This document shows positions 17,505-25,152 of a DNA stretch of 64,000 nt, one piece after another. Each line of letters opens with the position of its first letter. Within the stretch, counting starts at the first letter, position 1. Below the pieces are notes generated by a model. The model ran no database searches, was not told the DNA's origin, and saw nothing but the letters and a program-made list of their open reading frames with translations. This DNA is from an uncultured Oscillospiraceae bacterium (GTDB taxonomy: Bacteria; Bacillota; Clostridia; Oscillospirales; Oscillospiraceae), in contig CATLAL010000002.1 in assembly GCA_949878425.1 (NCBI GenBank), positions 1 to 64,000 of the forward strand, written 5' to 3'. The position numbers and the translations under genes are program-made.

Positions 17505-18112
17505 GTACACAAAAAGTACACAAGTAATTTGTTTCGGCACAGAACGGCAAACCGGAATTTGGGGGGTGAGTTAATTGGAGAATTGTGTTTGGTGCAATCT
17601 GTCTGAAGAAGATAAACAGTATCAGGTATACGAGACTGCATTCTGGTCTGTTTTCCTTTCAGATGAGCAGGATTATATCGGACGATGTATCTTGGTTTTG
17701 AAACGTCACTGAGGTTCAATGTCAGAGCTAACAGATGATGAATGGGAAGAGCTTCGCAAGCTGATTTGTAAAGTAGAGACCTGCTTAAAGACGATTTTAG
17801 GAGCAACTCTGTGTAATTGGAGTTGTTTGATGAATAGCTTTTATAAAGAATCAGAACCAAATCCTCATCTTCACATTCATGTTAGGCCAAGATACGATGA
17901 ACCAGTGACGGTTAATGGACGCACTTATATTGATAGCGAGTTTGGCCGTCATTATGCAGTAAAAAAGGGCGGAGAAATATCTGACAAAGATAGAGAAGAA
18001 GTGTTCACTCGGCTAAAGAAATGGCTGAATTGCTAAATTCCGGTTTATCGGGAAGTTGTGGAACTAATATTCTCTTACGCAGGGGGGGCATAGTACACAA
18101 CCTGGTACACAA
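17505..18112. other. AT-rich islet bounded by paired GTACACAA sites and 12-bp inverted repeats
   Basis: GTACACAA occurs twice on each side in the same orientation (17505 and 17516; 18093 and 18105), about one helical turn apart. Inside these, AAACCGGAATTT (17549-17560) and AAATTCCGGTTT (18035-18046) form a perfect inverted repeat directly around the HIT gene. Base composition inside is much richer in A+T than the flanks, which suggests acquisition as a unit. No recombinase is visible. Confidence 0.5.
17575..18036 (+). pseudogene. HIT-family nucleotide hydrolase gene interrupted by in-frame UGA
   Basis: Starting at TTG 17575 behind GGGGGGTGAG, the frame encodes a HIT-family (histidine triad) protein of 153 codons: N-terminal NCVWCNL, GRCILVLKRH, then TGA at 17710-17712 where homologues as I recall them have Cys (RHCGS). 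It continues in frame with SMSELTDDEW and the triad NPHLHIHVRPRY. Everything but that one codon looks intact. A restart at ATG 17719 would give 105 residues with the catalytic triad. A nonsense mutation is most likely. Recoding as selenocysteine is not supported by an obvious SECIS hairpin. Confidence 0.65.
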
Positions 18113-18287
18113 CCGAAGCTGTTTCAACCTGCTTGAAACTGTATCAGCAAAGGTAGCGGAACGCTGGAAATGCTCAAAACTACATGACGTTGATTAAGAC
18201 TGAACCAGTGTCCCTATAATTGAAAGAAAAAGAAGTTTGTCCGCAAAGCTCCGCTTTGCTCAATAAAAATCATATGGGAGAGTTTTG

Positions 18288-18731
18288 ATGCACTACACCA
18301 TTGTTCCCATGACAGCGGCCCAGCTGGACCAGGTGGAGGCCATTGAGCGAACCTGCTTCTCGGACGCCTGGTCCCGCCGCCTGCTGGAGGACATGCTGAC
18401 TCACCCGGGGGCGATTTCCCTGGCCGCCGTGGACGGGGAAGGGGCGGTTCTGGGCTACGCCAGCGCCCAGACCGTGCTGGACGAGGGGTACATCAACAAT
18501 GTGGCGGTCCGCCCTCAGAGCCGCCGCCAGGGCGTGGCCTCGGCGCTGCTGGAGGCGCTGCGCCGCCTGGCTGTGGAGCGGGAACTGGCCTTTTTGACCC
18601 TGGAGGTCCGCGTCTCCAACCGGGCTGCCCGGGCGCTCTACGCGGGGCACGGGTATCTGGAGGTGGGCTGCCGGAGAAACTACTACGAGCATCCCAAGGA
18701 GGATGCCATTTTGATGACACTGGAGTTTTAA
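18288..18731 (+). CDS. rimI: Ribosomal protein alanine N-acetyltransferase RimI
   Basis: A 147-residue GNAT acetyltransferase of the RimI type, which acetylates the N-terminal amine of ribosomal protein S18. The acetyl-CoA loop VRPQSRRQGVASALL and the C-terminal ALYAGHGYLEVGCRRNYYEHP of RimI are clear. ATG 18288 follows GGGAG. An in-frame TTG one codon earlier is less likely. The next acetyltransferase starts four bases after the stop. Confidence 0.88.
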   Translation: MHYTIVPMTAAQLDQVEAIERTCFSDAWSRRLLEDMLTHPGAISLAAVDGEGAVLGYASAQTVLDEGYINNVAVRPQSRRQGVASALLEALRRLAVERELAFLTLEVRVSNRAARALYAGHGYLEVGCRRNYYEHPKEDAILMTLEF

Positions 18732-18734
18732 ACC

Positions 18735-19349
18735 ATGGAACTGAAAATTTTGTCCCCCCTGGAGCTGAAGCGGGCCTATGAGACCGACCTGCGGGAGGCC
18801 TTTCCCCCCTCCGAGCTGAAGCCCCTGGCCGCTATGGAGGCTCTGCGCCGCCGGGGCGTCTACGACCCCCTGGGTTATTTCGGCGATACTGGGGAGCTTC
18901 TGGGGTACGCGCTGCTGTGGAAGCACCGGGACGGGCGGTATCTGCTGGTGGACTACTTGTGTGTCCCCGCCGGAAAGCGAAACGGCGGCATCGGCGGGCG
19001 GCTGATTCAGGCGGTCCGGGACCGCTATCCACAGGGTACCGTGTTCCTGGGCGAGACCGAGGCCCCCACCGGCGAGGCGGACCGGGACGGGCTCATCCTG
19101 CGGCGGCTGGACTTCTACCGGCGCAGCGGGGCGGTGACCCTGGGCTACGACTGCGCCCTCTTCGGGGTCCATTTTAAGAACATCTGCTGGGCGGACCCCC
19201 TGCCGGAGGAGGCGGAGATCCTCCAACGGCACCGGGAGATCTACCTGGACCAGTTCGGCCGGGAGCGCTTTGACCGGTATATCCAGCTGCCCCTGGCCCC
19301 CGGAGAGGCCGTCCGGCCGGTTACGGACTGGACGGAGGAGAACTTCTGA
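18735..19349 (+). CDS. GNAT-family N-acetyltransferase
   Basis: A 204-residue GNAT fold protein. The beta-strand and acetyl-CoA loop region reads YLLVDYLCVPAGKRNGGIGG, followed by a substrate-facing FYRRSGAVTLGYDCALFGVHF segment. It lies four bases behind rimI and is probably co-transcribed. The substrate cannot be deduced. Its stop is followed within 20 bp by the long direct repeat A. Confidence 0.82.
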   Translation: MELKILSPLELKRAYETDLREAFPPSELKPLAAMEALRRRGVYDPLGYFGDTGELLGYALLWKHRDGRYLLVDYLCVPAGKRNGGIGGRLIQAVRDRYPQGTVFLGETEAPTGEADRDGLILRRLDFYRRSGAVTLGYDCALFGVHFKNICWADPLPEEAEILQRHREIYLDQFGRERFDRYIQLPLAPGEAVRPVTDWTEENF

Positions 19350-19419
19350 TCCTATAGTAACCGCAGCTGGGCTCCGCCCAAACCCGCTGGGGCTTTGCCC
19401 CAGACCCCACCGCCCTTGT

Positions 19420-19495
19420 GATTGTGCAATGGCCGCATCAAGCGGCCATGCACAATTTAATTTTGCACGGCCACTCGATGTGGCCGTTGCAAAAT
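19420..19495. repeat. Double-hairpin module, copy 1
   Basis: Hairpin 1 pairs ATTGTGCAATGGCCGC with GCGGCCATGCACAAT (one bulged A). Hairpin 2 pairs ATTTTGCACGGCCAC with GTGGCCGTTGCAAAAT. Loops are ATCAA and TCGA. The same fold with different stem bases is seen at 37876-37951. Confidence 0.75.
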
Positions 19496-19740
19496 ATAAG
19501 GGCGGCCCTAAACTTTGTTATTTGTTATTAATGGAAAGGGCGGGACATCGGCCCCTACGCCCTGCTGACAGTACAAAAAGGACAGCGAAACGACAGTTTC
19601 GCAAAAAAGTTCTTTCTGATACTTTTTCCGTGGACCGCCTGCAAGGCGGTTTAGGCTCGCCGGCGCCCAAGGGGCGCCGTAAGCGACGCTTTCAAGAAAA
19701 AGTATGAACAACCCGAACAACCTGAACAGCCTGGAGGCGC

Positions 19741-19779
19741 GAAGAGCCCCCGCCCGGGTTCCCCGGGCGGGGGCTCTTC
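19741..19779 (-). terminator. Terminator of the RiPP-exporter operon
   Basis: GAAGAGCCCCCGCCCGGG pairs with its complement to give a very stable GC stem immediately after the exporter stop. It is part of repeat A and recurs at about 25641-25680 and 26429-26457. Confidence 0.6.
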
Positions 19780-19782
19780 GCG

Positions 19783-21399
19783 TCAGACGGCCTTCGCGGC
19801 TGTTTGCAGCTCGTATACCCGGTCGAACTCCTTCTTGCGGGCGGGGGTGAGGTGGTGGCTGACCAGGATCAGCGTGATATCCCCGTTGGCCAGCAGGCTC
19901 TCCTCCACAATATCTGCGTTTTCCCGGTCCAGCGCGCTGGTCCCCTCGTCCACCAACAGGATGGAGTGACTGTTGTGCAGCAGGGCTCGGGCGATGGCTA
20001 CCCGCTGCCGCTGCCCGCCGGAGAGGCAGCTGCCCCTCTCCCCTACGGAAGTGTCCAGCCCCTCCGGCAGATTGGTCAGATCTCCCGACAGGGCGCTGCC
20101 CCGGATGGCCTGTTCCAGCTGCTCCTCCGTGAAGGTCCCGCCCAAGGTGATATTGTCCCGGATGGTGGTGTTAAAGAGGAATACATCCTGGGCGATATAG
20201 CTGATCTGCCGCTGGAGCTGTTCCGGCGGGAGGCTCCGGACGTCCCTTCCGTCGAAGCAGACGCGCCCCTCATAGTCCGGGAGCCAGCCCAGCAGCAGCT
20301 TGAGCAGGGTGGATTTGCCGCAGCCGGAGGGGCCGGTCAGCGCGTACTTCCCGCCGATGGCAAAGCGGACGGACAGGTTCCGGAGGACCGGACTGCTCCC
20401 ATAGCTGAAGCTGACGTTTTCCACCGTCACCGCCTCCGCCGCCGGTGGGCAGGGCTGGATGGGGGCCGGCTGATCCTCGCCGGCGTGAACGGTGATGCGC
20501 TCAAAATAGGGCTTGCTGGTGGAGAAGCACAGGCGGTAGTAGGCCAGCTGGTTGAGTCCGTTGGAGATGGCGGCGCACAGGTTGCCGCCGCCCATCAGGG
20601 CGGACTGAATGATCGTCCCCCGGATGGAGAGCACGCCGATATAGAAGTTCACAAGGCACTGGGCAATGACGTTGACAAAGCCGATGCCGCCGTAAATAAA
20701 GCCCTGCCGGCAGGCTCTGCGGTACTGGGGCAGCTCGATTTGGTCGCTGGCCTCCTCCACGCCGCCACTGAAGCGCTTCCTCCTGCCAAAGGCGCAGAGG
20801 GTGTCATAGCCCTCCAGCAGGTCCTTGAGCCTGCCGGAGGCCGCGGCGTGCGCCTGGGCGCAGTCCGCCCCCAGGCGCTCCAGCTGCTTCTCAAAGAGCT
20901 TCGGCGCGGCGATCATCAGCACCGCCGAGAGGAGGGAGGCGGCCACCAGAGACCAGTGGAGGGCCGCCAGGGCGACGATGCTGGTGACGATCTGGGCGGT
21001 ATAGGCGGTGAGGGAGAAAAAGGCGTCCCAGGCGAACTGCTCGATCTGCTCTACGCCGTTGGTGAGCCAGGAGAGGTATTCGCCGCTGTCCTTGGCGTGG
21101 TAGTCCATGTGGCTCTTCCCCAGGAGCGTGGCGGCCATATCCCGGCGCACCTGGTTGTTCATAGCCCGCACCGCCCGGGCCTGGAGCATGGTCTGAACGC
21201 TGCTGCACAGCAGATAGAGAGCCCACCCGGCCAGGGCGGTCAGCTCCCAGAACAGGAACCGGCGGAAATCCCGCTCAATGATCCCCTGGAAGGACAGGAT
21301 CTGAAGGACGTTCAGGGCAGCGGTAATCCCGTGGCAGAGAATTTGCAGGGCCACAGCCGCGGCGTTCTTTGTCCAGTATTTCTTCAAATAGTATGTCAT
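19783..21399 (-). CDS. ABC exporter (fused permease and ATPase)
   Basis: A 538-residue ABC half-transporter: six membrane helices in about residues 1-310, then a nucleotide-binding domain with Walker A GPSGCGKST, signature LSGGQRQRVAIARALL, Walker B ILLVDEGTSALD and H-loop LVSHH. There is no N-terminal C39 peptidase domain, so any leader cleavage must occur elsewhere. ATG 21399 is behind AGGAGG. The longer frame to 21471 runs into the preceding gene. It follows the radical SAM gene after 22 bases, so export of the modified peptide is the natural role (inferred). Confidence 0.88.
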   Translation of the reverse strand: MTYYLKKYWTKNAAAVALQILCHGITAALNVLQILSFQGIIERDFRRFLFWELTALAGWALYLLCSSVQTMLQARAVRAMNNQVRRDMAATLLGKSHMDYHAKDSGEYLSWLTNGVEQIEQFAWDAFFSLTAYTAQIVTSIVALAALHWSLVAASLLSAVLMIAAPKLFEKQLERLGADCAQAHAAASGRLKDLLEGYDTLCAFGRRKRFSGGVEEASDQIELPQYRRACRQGFIYGGIGFVNVIAQCLVNFYIGVLSIRGTIIQSALMGGGNLCAAISNGLNQLAYYRLCFSTSKPYFERITVHAGEDQPAPIQPCPPAAEAVTVENVSFSYGSSPVLRNLSVRFAIGGKYALTGPSGCGKSTLLKLLLGWLPDYEGRVCFDGRDVRSLPPEQLQRQISYIAQDVFLFNTTIRDNITLGGTFTEEQLEQAIRGSALSGDLTNLPEGLDTSVGERGSCLSGGQRQRVAIARALLHNSHSILLVDEGTSALDRENADIVEESLLANGDITLILVSHHLTPARKKEFDRVYELQTAAKAV

Positions 21400-21421
21400 A
21401 TGGCAATTCCTCCTGTGGCGG

Positions 21422-22678
21422 TTATAGGCCGCTCCGGACCCGGCGGGAGCAGGGGCGCTCCGGACGGCCATGGAGCAGGGCGCTTACATCGCAGCGCAGG
21501 TTGAGGCAGCTGAGGACCTCCGGACAGGAGAGGCACTCCGGCTCCATGCGGCTGGCGCTCCACTCCCTGCGGGCGTCCTCCTCCAGGATCACGCCCTTGT
21601 CGTAGTCCACCCGTCCGATCAGGTTCCCCGGTTCGTCCAGGCAGACCGTGCATTTAACAATGTCGCCATTGGCGCGGAATACCATGCCATGGGGATAGCG
21701 GGCGCAGCAAATCTGAGAAAACAGTCCCTCCTGCCCATTGGTGTGGGCCAGGCCGATTTGATCCAGGTAAGCAATATGCTCCGCCTGAAGCGCCTCCCAG
21801 GAGGCCTCCCGCAGCAGCTCCAGCTTTTCCACGGACGCCCCGCCCCAGTTCTGCACCGGGTACACCAGCACGGAGAACCGTCTGTCCCCGCCGAAGCGCT
21901 CATGCAGGCAGTCGTACCAGCTCAGATCGTGGTCCCCGGCCAGTACGTTGCGGCGCAGCGCAATCCGGAAGGGGTACTCCTCCTCCGGCAGGGCGGAAAT
22001 GGCGGTCAGATTATCCAGAATGGTCCGCAGGGTGCCGTGGCCGTCCACATGGGGCCGGGTCTCGTCGTGGTTCCAGCCGTCCAGCGTAATCTGATAATCC
22101 GTGACCCCCGCTTCAAACAGCTCGCGGAGGACATCGGCGGTGAGCAGGTAGCCGTTGGTGGTCATGCTGGACTGGTAGCGGAAGGCGTGGTTCGCCTGGA
22201 GCCGCTGGACCAGCTCGGCGGTCTCCAGCACACTGTCCTTGCACAGCAGGGGCTCGCCGCCGAACCAGGCGATCTGGACGGTCTGAAAGCGGGACGCCTG
22301 GTCGCTGATATACGCCTGGATGTGGTCCAAGGTCCTCCGGGACATCATGGACACCGGTGCGTGGCACTCATAGCAGTAGACGCAGCGGAAATTGCAGCCC
22401 TCGGTTGGCATGATGGTCAGCATCAGGACGCTGTCCAATATCCCCTTCACCTGCTCCAGAGTCTCTGCTGTTTCCTCCCTGCTCAGCAGCAGCTCCTGCT
22501 CGTGGAGAAACCGGGTCAGCCGGGTGTCGGCCTCCGGACAGCCGCTGCGGACAATGGCGCGGAATTCCTCGATCAGCTCCGGCTCGCTGATCTGGACCTG
22601 GTTTTGCAGCAGCTCGGAGCGGACAAAGACGGACCCGCCCTCCTCATGGTATTTTACGTAGCCAGGCAGAATGTAAAT
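21422..22678 (-). CDS. Radical SAM/SPASM peptide maturase (AUU start proposed)
   Basis: The radical SAM core has CNFRCVYC (the Cx3Cx2C cluster). A C-terminal SPASM region rich in Cys (CCARYP; VKCTVCLDEPGNLIGR; CLSCPEVLSCLNLRC) would hold auxiliary 4Fe-4S clusters. These are hallmarks of enzymes that install crosslinks in ribosomally made peptides. The usual start codons begin only at GTG 22450. However, 76 more codons of protein-like sequence (YILPGYVKYHEEGG; LTRFLHEQELLL) continue in frame to ATT 22678, which has AAGGGGGGAG six bases upstream and a stop beyond. With it the protein is 418 residues. The gene sits between the 28-residue peptide and the exporter. Confidence 0.82.
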   Translation of the reverse strand: MYILPGYVKYHEEGGSVFVRSELLQNQVQISEPELIEEFRAIVRSGCPEADTRLTRFLHEQELLLSREETAETLEQVKGILDSVLMLTIMPTEGCNFRCVYCYECHAPVSMMSRRTLDHIQAYISDQASRFQTVQIAWFGGEPLLCKDSVLETAELVQRLQANHAFRYQSSMTTNGYLLTADVLRELFEAGVTDYQITLDGWNHDETRPHVDGHGTLRTILDNLTAISALPEEEYPFRIALRRNVLAGDHDLSWYDCLHERFGGDRRFSVLVYPVQNWGGASVEKLELLREASWEALQAEHIAYLDQIGLAHTNGQEGLFSQICCARYPHGMVFRANGDIVKCTVCLDEPGNLIGRVDYDKGVILEEDARREWSASRMEPECLSCPEVLSCLNLRCDVSALLHGRPERPCSRRVRSGL

Positions 22679-22772
22679 GGTACTCTCCCCCCTTCGTATT
22701 CTTTAAACGCCCCGCGCAGGGGCGGGAAATTTTCAGGCTGGGGCCCCCGTGACCGGGAGCCCCGGCGGGCGT

Positions 22773-22859
22773 TTACTTCGTGCCGCCCACGGTGCACTTG
22801 ATGTTGATGTGGATGGGGAAAAACTGGGGAATCGGCTTCTTTCCAGCGATAACCTTCAT
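22773..22859 (-). CDS. 28-residue RiPP-precursor-like peptide
   Basis: The ATG at 22859 lies behind AAGGAG and encodes 28 residues. The peptide begins MKVIAGKK, has a central PIPQFFPIHINIK and ends CTVGGTK, with a single Cys and no signal peptide. It is the first gene of the maturase-exporter transcript, 94 bases before the maturase start. Its promoter carries the shared operator. Size, position and context fit a precursor substrate of the radical SAM enzyme. I do not recognise a named RiPP family. Confidence 0.65.
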   Translation of the reverse strand: MKVIAGKKPIPQFFPIHINIKCTVGGTK

Positions 22860-22937
22860 TGCTGTGCGCTCCTTTCTTGTATGTATTCAGCCTGTGGGAT
22901 TTGTCTCGGCGTTTGCTGTGTCCCTTGCTGTGAGTAT

Positions 22938-23004
22938 AAGATACCACTGGACAGAAGAAAGCAACATATCGCCCCCTGTTATTTTTCCCTAACACAAAAC
23001 GACG
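22938..23004 (-). promoter_or_regulatory. Operator-promoter of the RiPP operon
   Basis: Reading on the minus strand: CGTCGTTTTGTGTTAGG, GAAAAATAAC (dyad TGTTA-N8-TAACA), then CGATATG, 21 bases, minus-10 TATCTT, and TCACAG four bases further. The same order and spacing occurs at 25153-25219 before the secreted propeptide. Good candidate for an activator site of the adjacent RRNPP regulators. Confidence 0.65.
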
Positions 23005-23012
23005 GGGCGCCC

Positions 23013-23042
23013 TTGCATTCCTTATGGGGAATATGGTATTCT
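23013..23042 (+). promoter_or_regulatory. Promoter of the tandem regulators
   Basis: TTGCAT (23013-23018), 18 bases, TATTCT (23037-23042), about 47 bases before the first regulator. It is divergent from the RiPP promoter. Confidence 0.55.
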
Positions 23043-23089
23043 AAGGGGTATAAAACACCCTGTTTTTAGGAGGAAACGGAGGCGTAACC

Positions 23090-24004
23090 ATGCGGGAAAT
23101 ATTTATTGGCGAGTACATCCGCCACCACCGGCAGGACCAGGGCTTGAGCCAGGAGAAGCTGTGCGAGGGGATCTGCGAGCCCATGACCCTCTCCCGTCTG
23201 GAGAACGGGAAGCAGACCCCCTCCCGCAACCGCATCCAGGCCCTGCTCCAGCGGCTGGGCCTGCCGGATGACCGGTATTTCGCCCTGCTGACCCCATATG
23301 AGGCGGCGATTGAGCCCCTGCAAAAAGAGATTTCGGACTGCCTTGTCCAGCACCGGCGGGAGGCTGGTCTGGAGAAGCTGGGGGAACTGGAGGCGCTGGC
23401 AGAGGAGGACGACCAACTCACCCGGCAGTTCATCCTGTTTGTCAGGGCACTTTTGGGCAGGGCGGACGGGGAGCCCTACAGCCCCTCAGAGCAGATGGAC
23501 CTGCTGACGGAGTCCATCCGGTTAACCATGCCGCGCTTCAGTCCGGAGACCATGGGCGGACAGCTGTACAGCCATATGGAGGTCAGGATTATGAATCAAA
23601 TTGCCGACCTTTTCTCCCAGTGCGGCGAGCATAAAAGGGCTTTTGACCTGTTTGAGCAGCTGATGGAATACATACAAAACCGCACCCAGGGAATTTTATG
23701 GAGCCGGGGTGTGCTGGGACTGGTCTCCCTCAGCTACGCGCGGGCGCTGGCACGGACCGCCCGCCATCGGGAGGCCCTTGAAATCGCGGAATTGGGCTGG
23801 AGTACCTGTATCCGCATGGGATACTACGATTTTTCCCCCGCGCTGCTCCACGTTATGGCCGAATGCTACCACTTTTTGGGCTCAGATGAAAAAAGCCGGG
23901 ATCTGTACTCCCAGGCCTACTATTTATATGAAGCACTTGGCGACCAGTACCATCTGCTCCGCGTCGCGAAAAGCGCCCGAGAACAGCTGTGTCTGGAATT
24001 TTGA
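23090..24004 (+). CDS. RRNPP-type (Rgg/PlcR-like) peptide-responsive regulator 1
   Basis: A 304-residue protein with an N-terminal XRE helix-turn-helix (residues about 1-62; YIRHHRQDQGLSQEKLCEGI) and a long all-helical TPR-like region. This is the layout of Rgg/PlcR/ComR quorum-sensing regulators that bind short imported peptides. The HTH phrase CEPMTLSRLENG is typical of the family. It is divergent from the RiPP operon and forms a tandem pair with the next gene. Predicted targets are the two matching operators at 22978-23004 and 25193-25219. Confidence 0.82.
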   Translation: MREIFIGEYIRHHRQDQGLSQEKLCEGICEPMTLSRLENGKQTPSRNRIQALLQRLGLPDDRYFALLTPYEAAIEPLQKEISDCLVQHRREAGLEKLGELEALAEEDDQLTRQFILFVRALLGRADGEPYSPSEQMDLLTESIRLTMPRFSPETMGGQLYSHMEVRIMNQIADLFSQCGEHKRAFDLFEQLMEYIQNRTQGILWSRGVLGLVSLSYARALARTARHREALEIAELGWSTCIRMGYYDFSPALLHVMAECYHFLGSDEKSRDLYSQAYYLYEALGDQYHLLRVAKSAREQLCLEF

Positions 24005-24025
24005 GGCAGGAACGGAGGCGTAACC

Positions 24026-24934
24026 ATGCAGGAAATATTTATTGGCGAGTACATCCGCCACCACCGGCAGGACAAGGGATTGAGCCAGGAGAAGCTGTGC
24101 GAGGGAATCTGCGAGCCCATGACCCTCTCCCGTCTGGAGAACGGGAGCCAGACCCCCTCTTTCAGCTGCGTCAACGCCCTGCTCCAGCGGCTGGGCCTGC
24201 CGGACGACCGGTTTACCGCTCTGCTGAGCCAGAACGAGCTTGAGATCGTCAGGCTGCGGAAGGAGCTCGTGGCCGCTATCTCCCATCATAACACGGGGAA
24301 AGGGTGGGAGACGGTCCGGGAGCTGGATCGGATTGCGAAGAAGGACGACCAGGTCGTCCGGCAAGTAATTCTGCGGGCCAAGGCCGTCCTGGGCCGTGAG
24401 GATAAAATTCGCAGTCCGGAGGAGACCCTTGCCATGCTGGAGGAGGCCCTTCGTATTACATCCCCCCATTTTGACCCGGAGGAAATCAGCCGGGGCCGCT
24501 ACTGCGCTGAGGAGATTAAGATTATCAACTCTATCTCTGACATTTATTCGGAGATCGGGGAGCGCAAAAAAGCAGCCGACATTTTAAGCCAGCTGCTCAG
24601 ATATATACAAAAGCAGAACCAGGACATTCCCCAGCTGCTGTCGATGGTTGCGTACAACTACGCAATAGACTTGACTCTGCTCAAGCGCTATGAGGAGGCC
24701 ATCGAAACTGCGGAGCTCTGCTGGCAGTCCTGTGTGGAGCGCAATCACTATCAGTTTCTGCCCGGCTCGGTCCATATAATTGCCGAGTGCCGCTACTTTC
24801 TGGGGGAGCTGGAGGAGAGCGCCCGTCTATATACCCGGGCCTACTACCTCTATCGGGCGATCGATGAAAAGAGCGACTTGGAAATTTTGACAAAGGAGGC
24901 AAAGGAACACCTTGGACTTTTGTTTAAAAATTAG
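24026..24934 (+). CDS. RRNPP-type (Rgg/PlcR-like) peptide-responsive regulator 2
   Basis: A 302-residue paralogue of regulator 1, 21 bases downstream. The ribosome binding site and the first 65 codons or so are almost the same DNA as in regulator 1, while the TPR-like part has diverged widely. That suggests tandem duplication with the DNA-binding domain kept alike, so both should recognise one operator but perhaps different peptides. Its stop overlaps the stop of the convergent propeptide gene by a few bases. Confidence 0.82.
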   Translation: MQEIFIGEYIRHHRQDKGLSQEKLCEGICEPMTLSRLENGSQTPSFSCVNALLQRLGLPDDRFTALLSQNELEIVRLRKELVAAISHHNTGKGWETVRELDRIAKKDDQVVRQVILRAKAVLGREDKIRSPEETLAMLEEALRITSPHFDPEEISRGRYCAEEIKIINSISDIYSEIGERKKAADILSQLLRYIQKQNQDIPQLLSMVAYNYAIDLTLLKRYEEAIETAELCWQSCVERNHYQFLPGSVHIIAECRYFLGELEESARLYTRAYYLYRAIDEKSDLEILTKEAKEHLGLLFKN

Positions 24935-25119
24935 ATAGTGTCATCGTCATCACACTGTTTCCCCGGCACATCCATCGGCAGCAGCGGCTCCTCCGTTCCT
25001 CCTCCGCCGCCGATGGCGGGCGGGTCCGGCGGGTCGGGCGGACAGGGCGGCGTCAGGGGCGCGGCCAGCAGGGTCAGGCTCAGCAGCAGGGAGAGCAGCA
25101 GCGCGTTTCGCTTTTTCAT
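24931..25119 (-). CDS. Small secreted propeptide, candidate pheromone precursor
   Basis: A 62-residue product: KKR, a hydrophobic signal segment (ALLLSLLLSLTLLAAP), a Pro-rich stretch (PPCPPDPPDPP), five glycines, and an acidic C-terminus ending GKQCDDDDTI. ATG 25119 has AAGGAAGG nine bases upstream. An ATG three codons earlier abuts that site. Secreted short propeptides next to Rgg/PlcR regulators commonly give the signalling peptide. The shared operator supports a link. It could instead be a second exported substrate. Confidence 0.6.
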   Translation of the reverse strand: MKKRNALLLSLLLSLTLLAAPLTPPCPPDPPDPPAIGGGGGTEEPLLPMDVPGKQCDDDDTI

Positions 25120-25152
25120 GGAGATCATCCTTCCTTTTTTGTCTGTGAACAG

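Larger units (their letters stand above)
19368..19786. repeat. Long direct repeat A, copy 1 (419 bp)
   Basis: Nearly identical to 25269-25686 in the same orientation, with only about half a dozen differences. It contains the double-hairpin module, an A/T-hairpin-like half element with an inserted GC-rich piece, and a terminal GC-rich terminator hairpin. Two of the differences are compensatory (GAAGAGC/GCTCTTC versus GCAGAGC/GCTCTGC). The right end overlaps the stop codon of the ABC exporter gene. No coding potential is evident. Confidence 0.9.

Noticed and set aside
17700-17790. Selenocysteine insertion at the HIT-gene UGA
   Set aside because: No convincing stem-loop with a suitable apical loop begins within about 15 bases after the UGA; pairing options are weak. 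A nonsense mutation is simpler.
19508-19720. Open frames inside repeat A (70-105 codons) on both strands
   Set aside because: They span hairpins and the terminator and occur only because the repeat lacks stops. There is no start signal or domain.
22654-22995. 113-codon minus-strand frame across the RiPP promoter and precursor
   Set aside because: It overlaps the promoter, operator and 28-residue gene in another frame, has no ribosome binding site, and is Arg/Pro/His-rich like a shadow.
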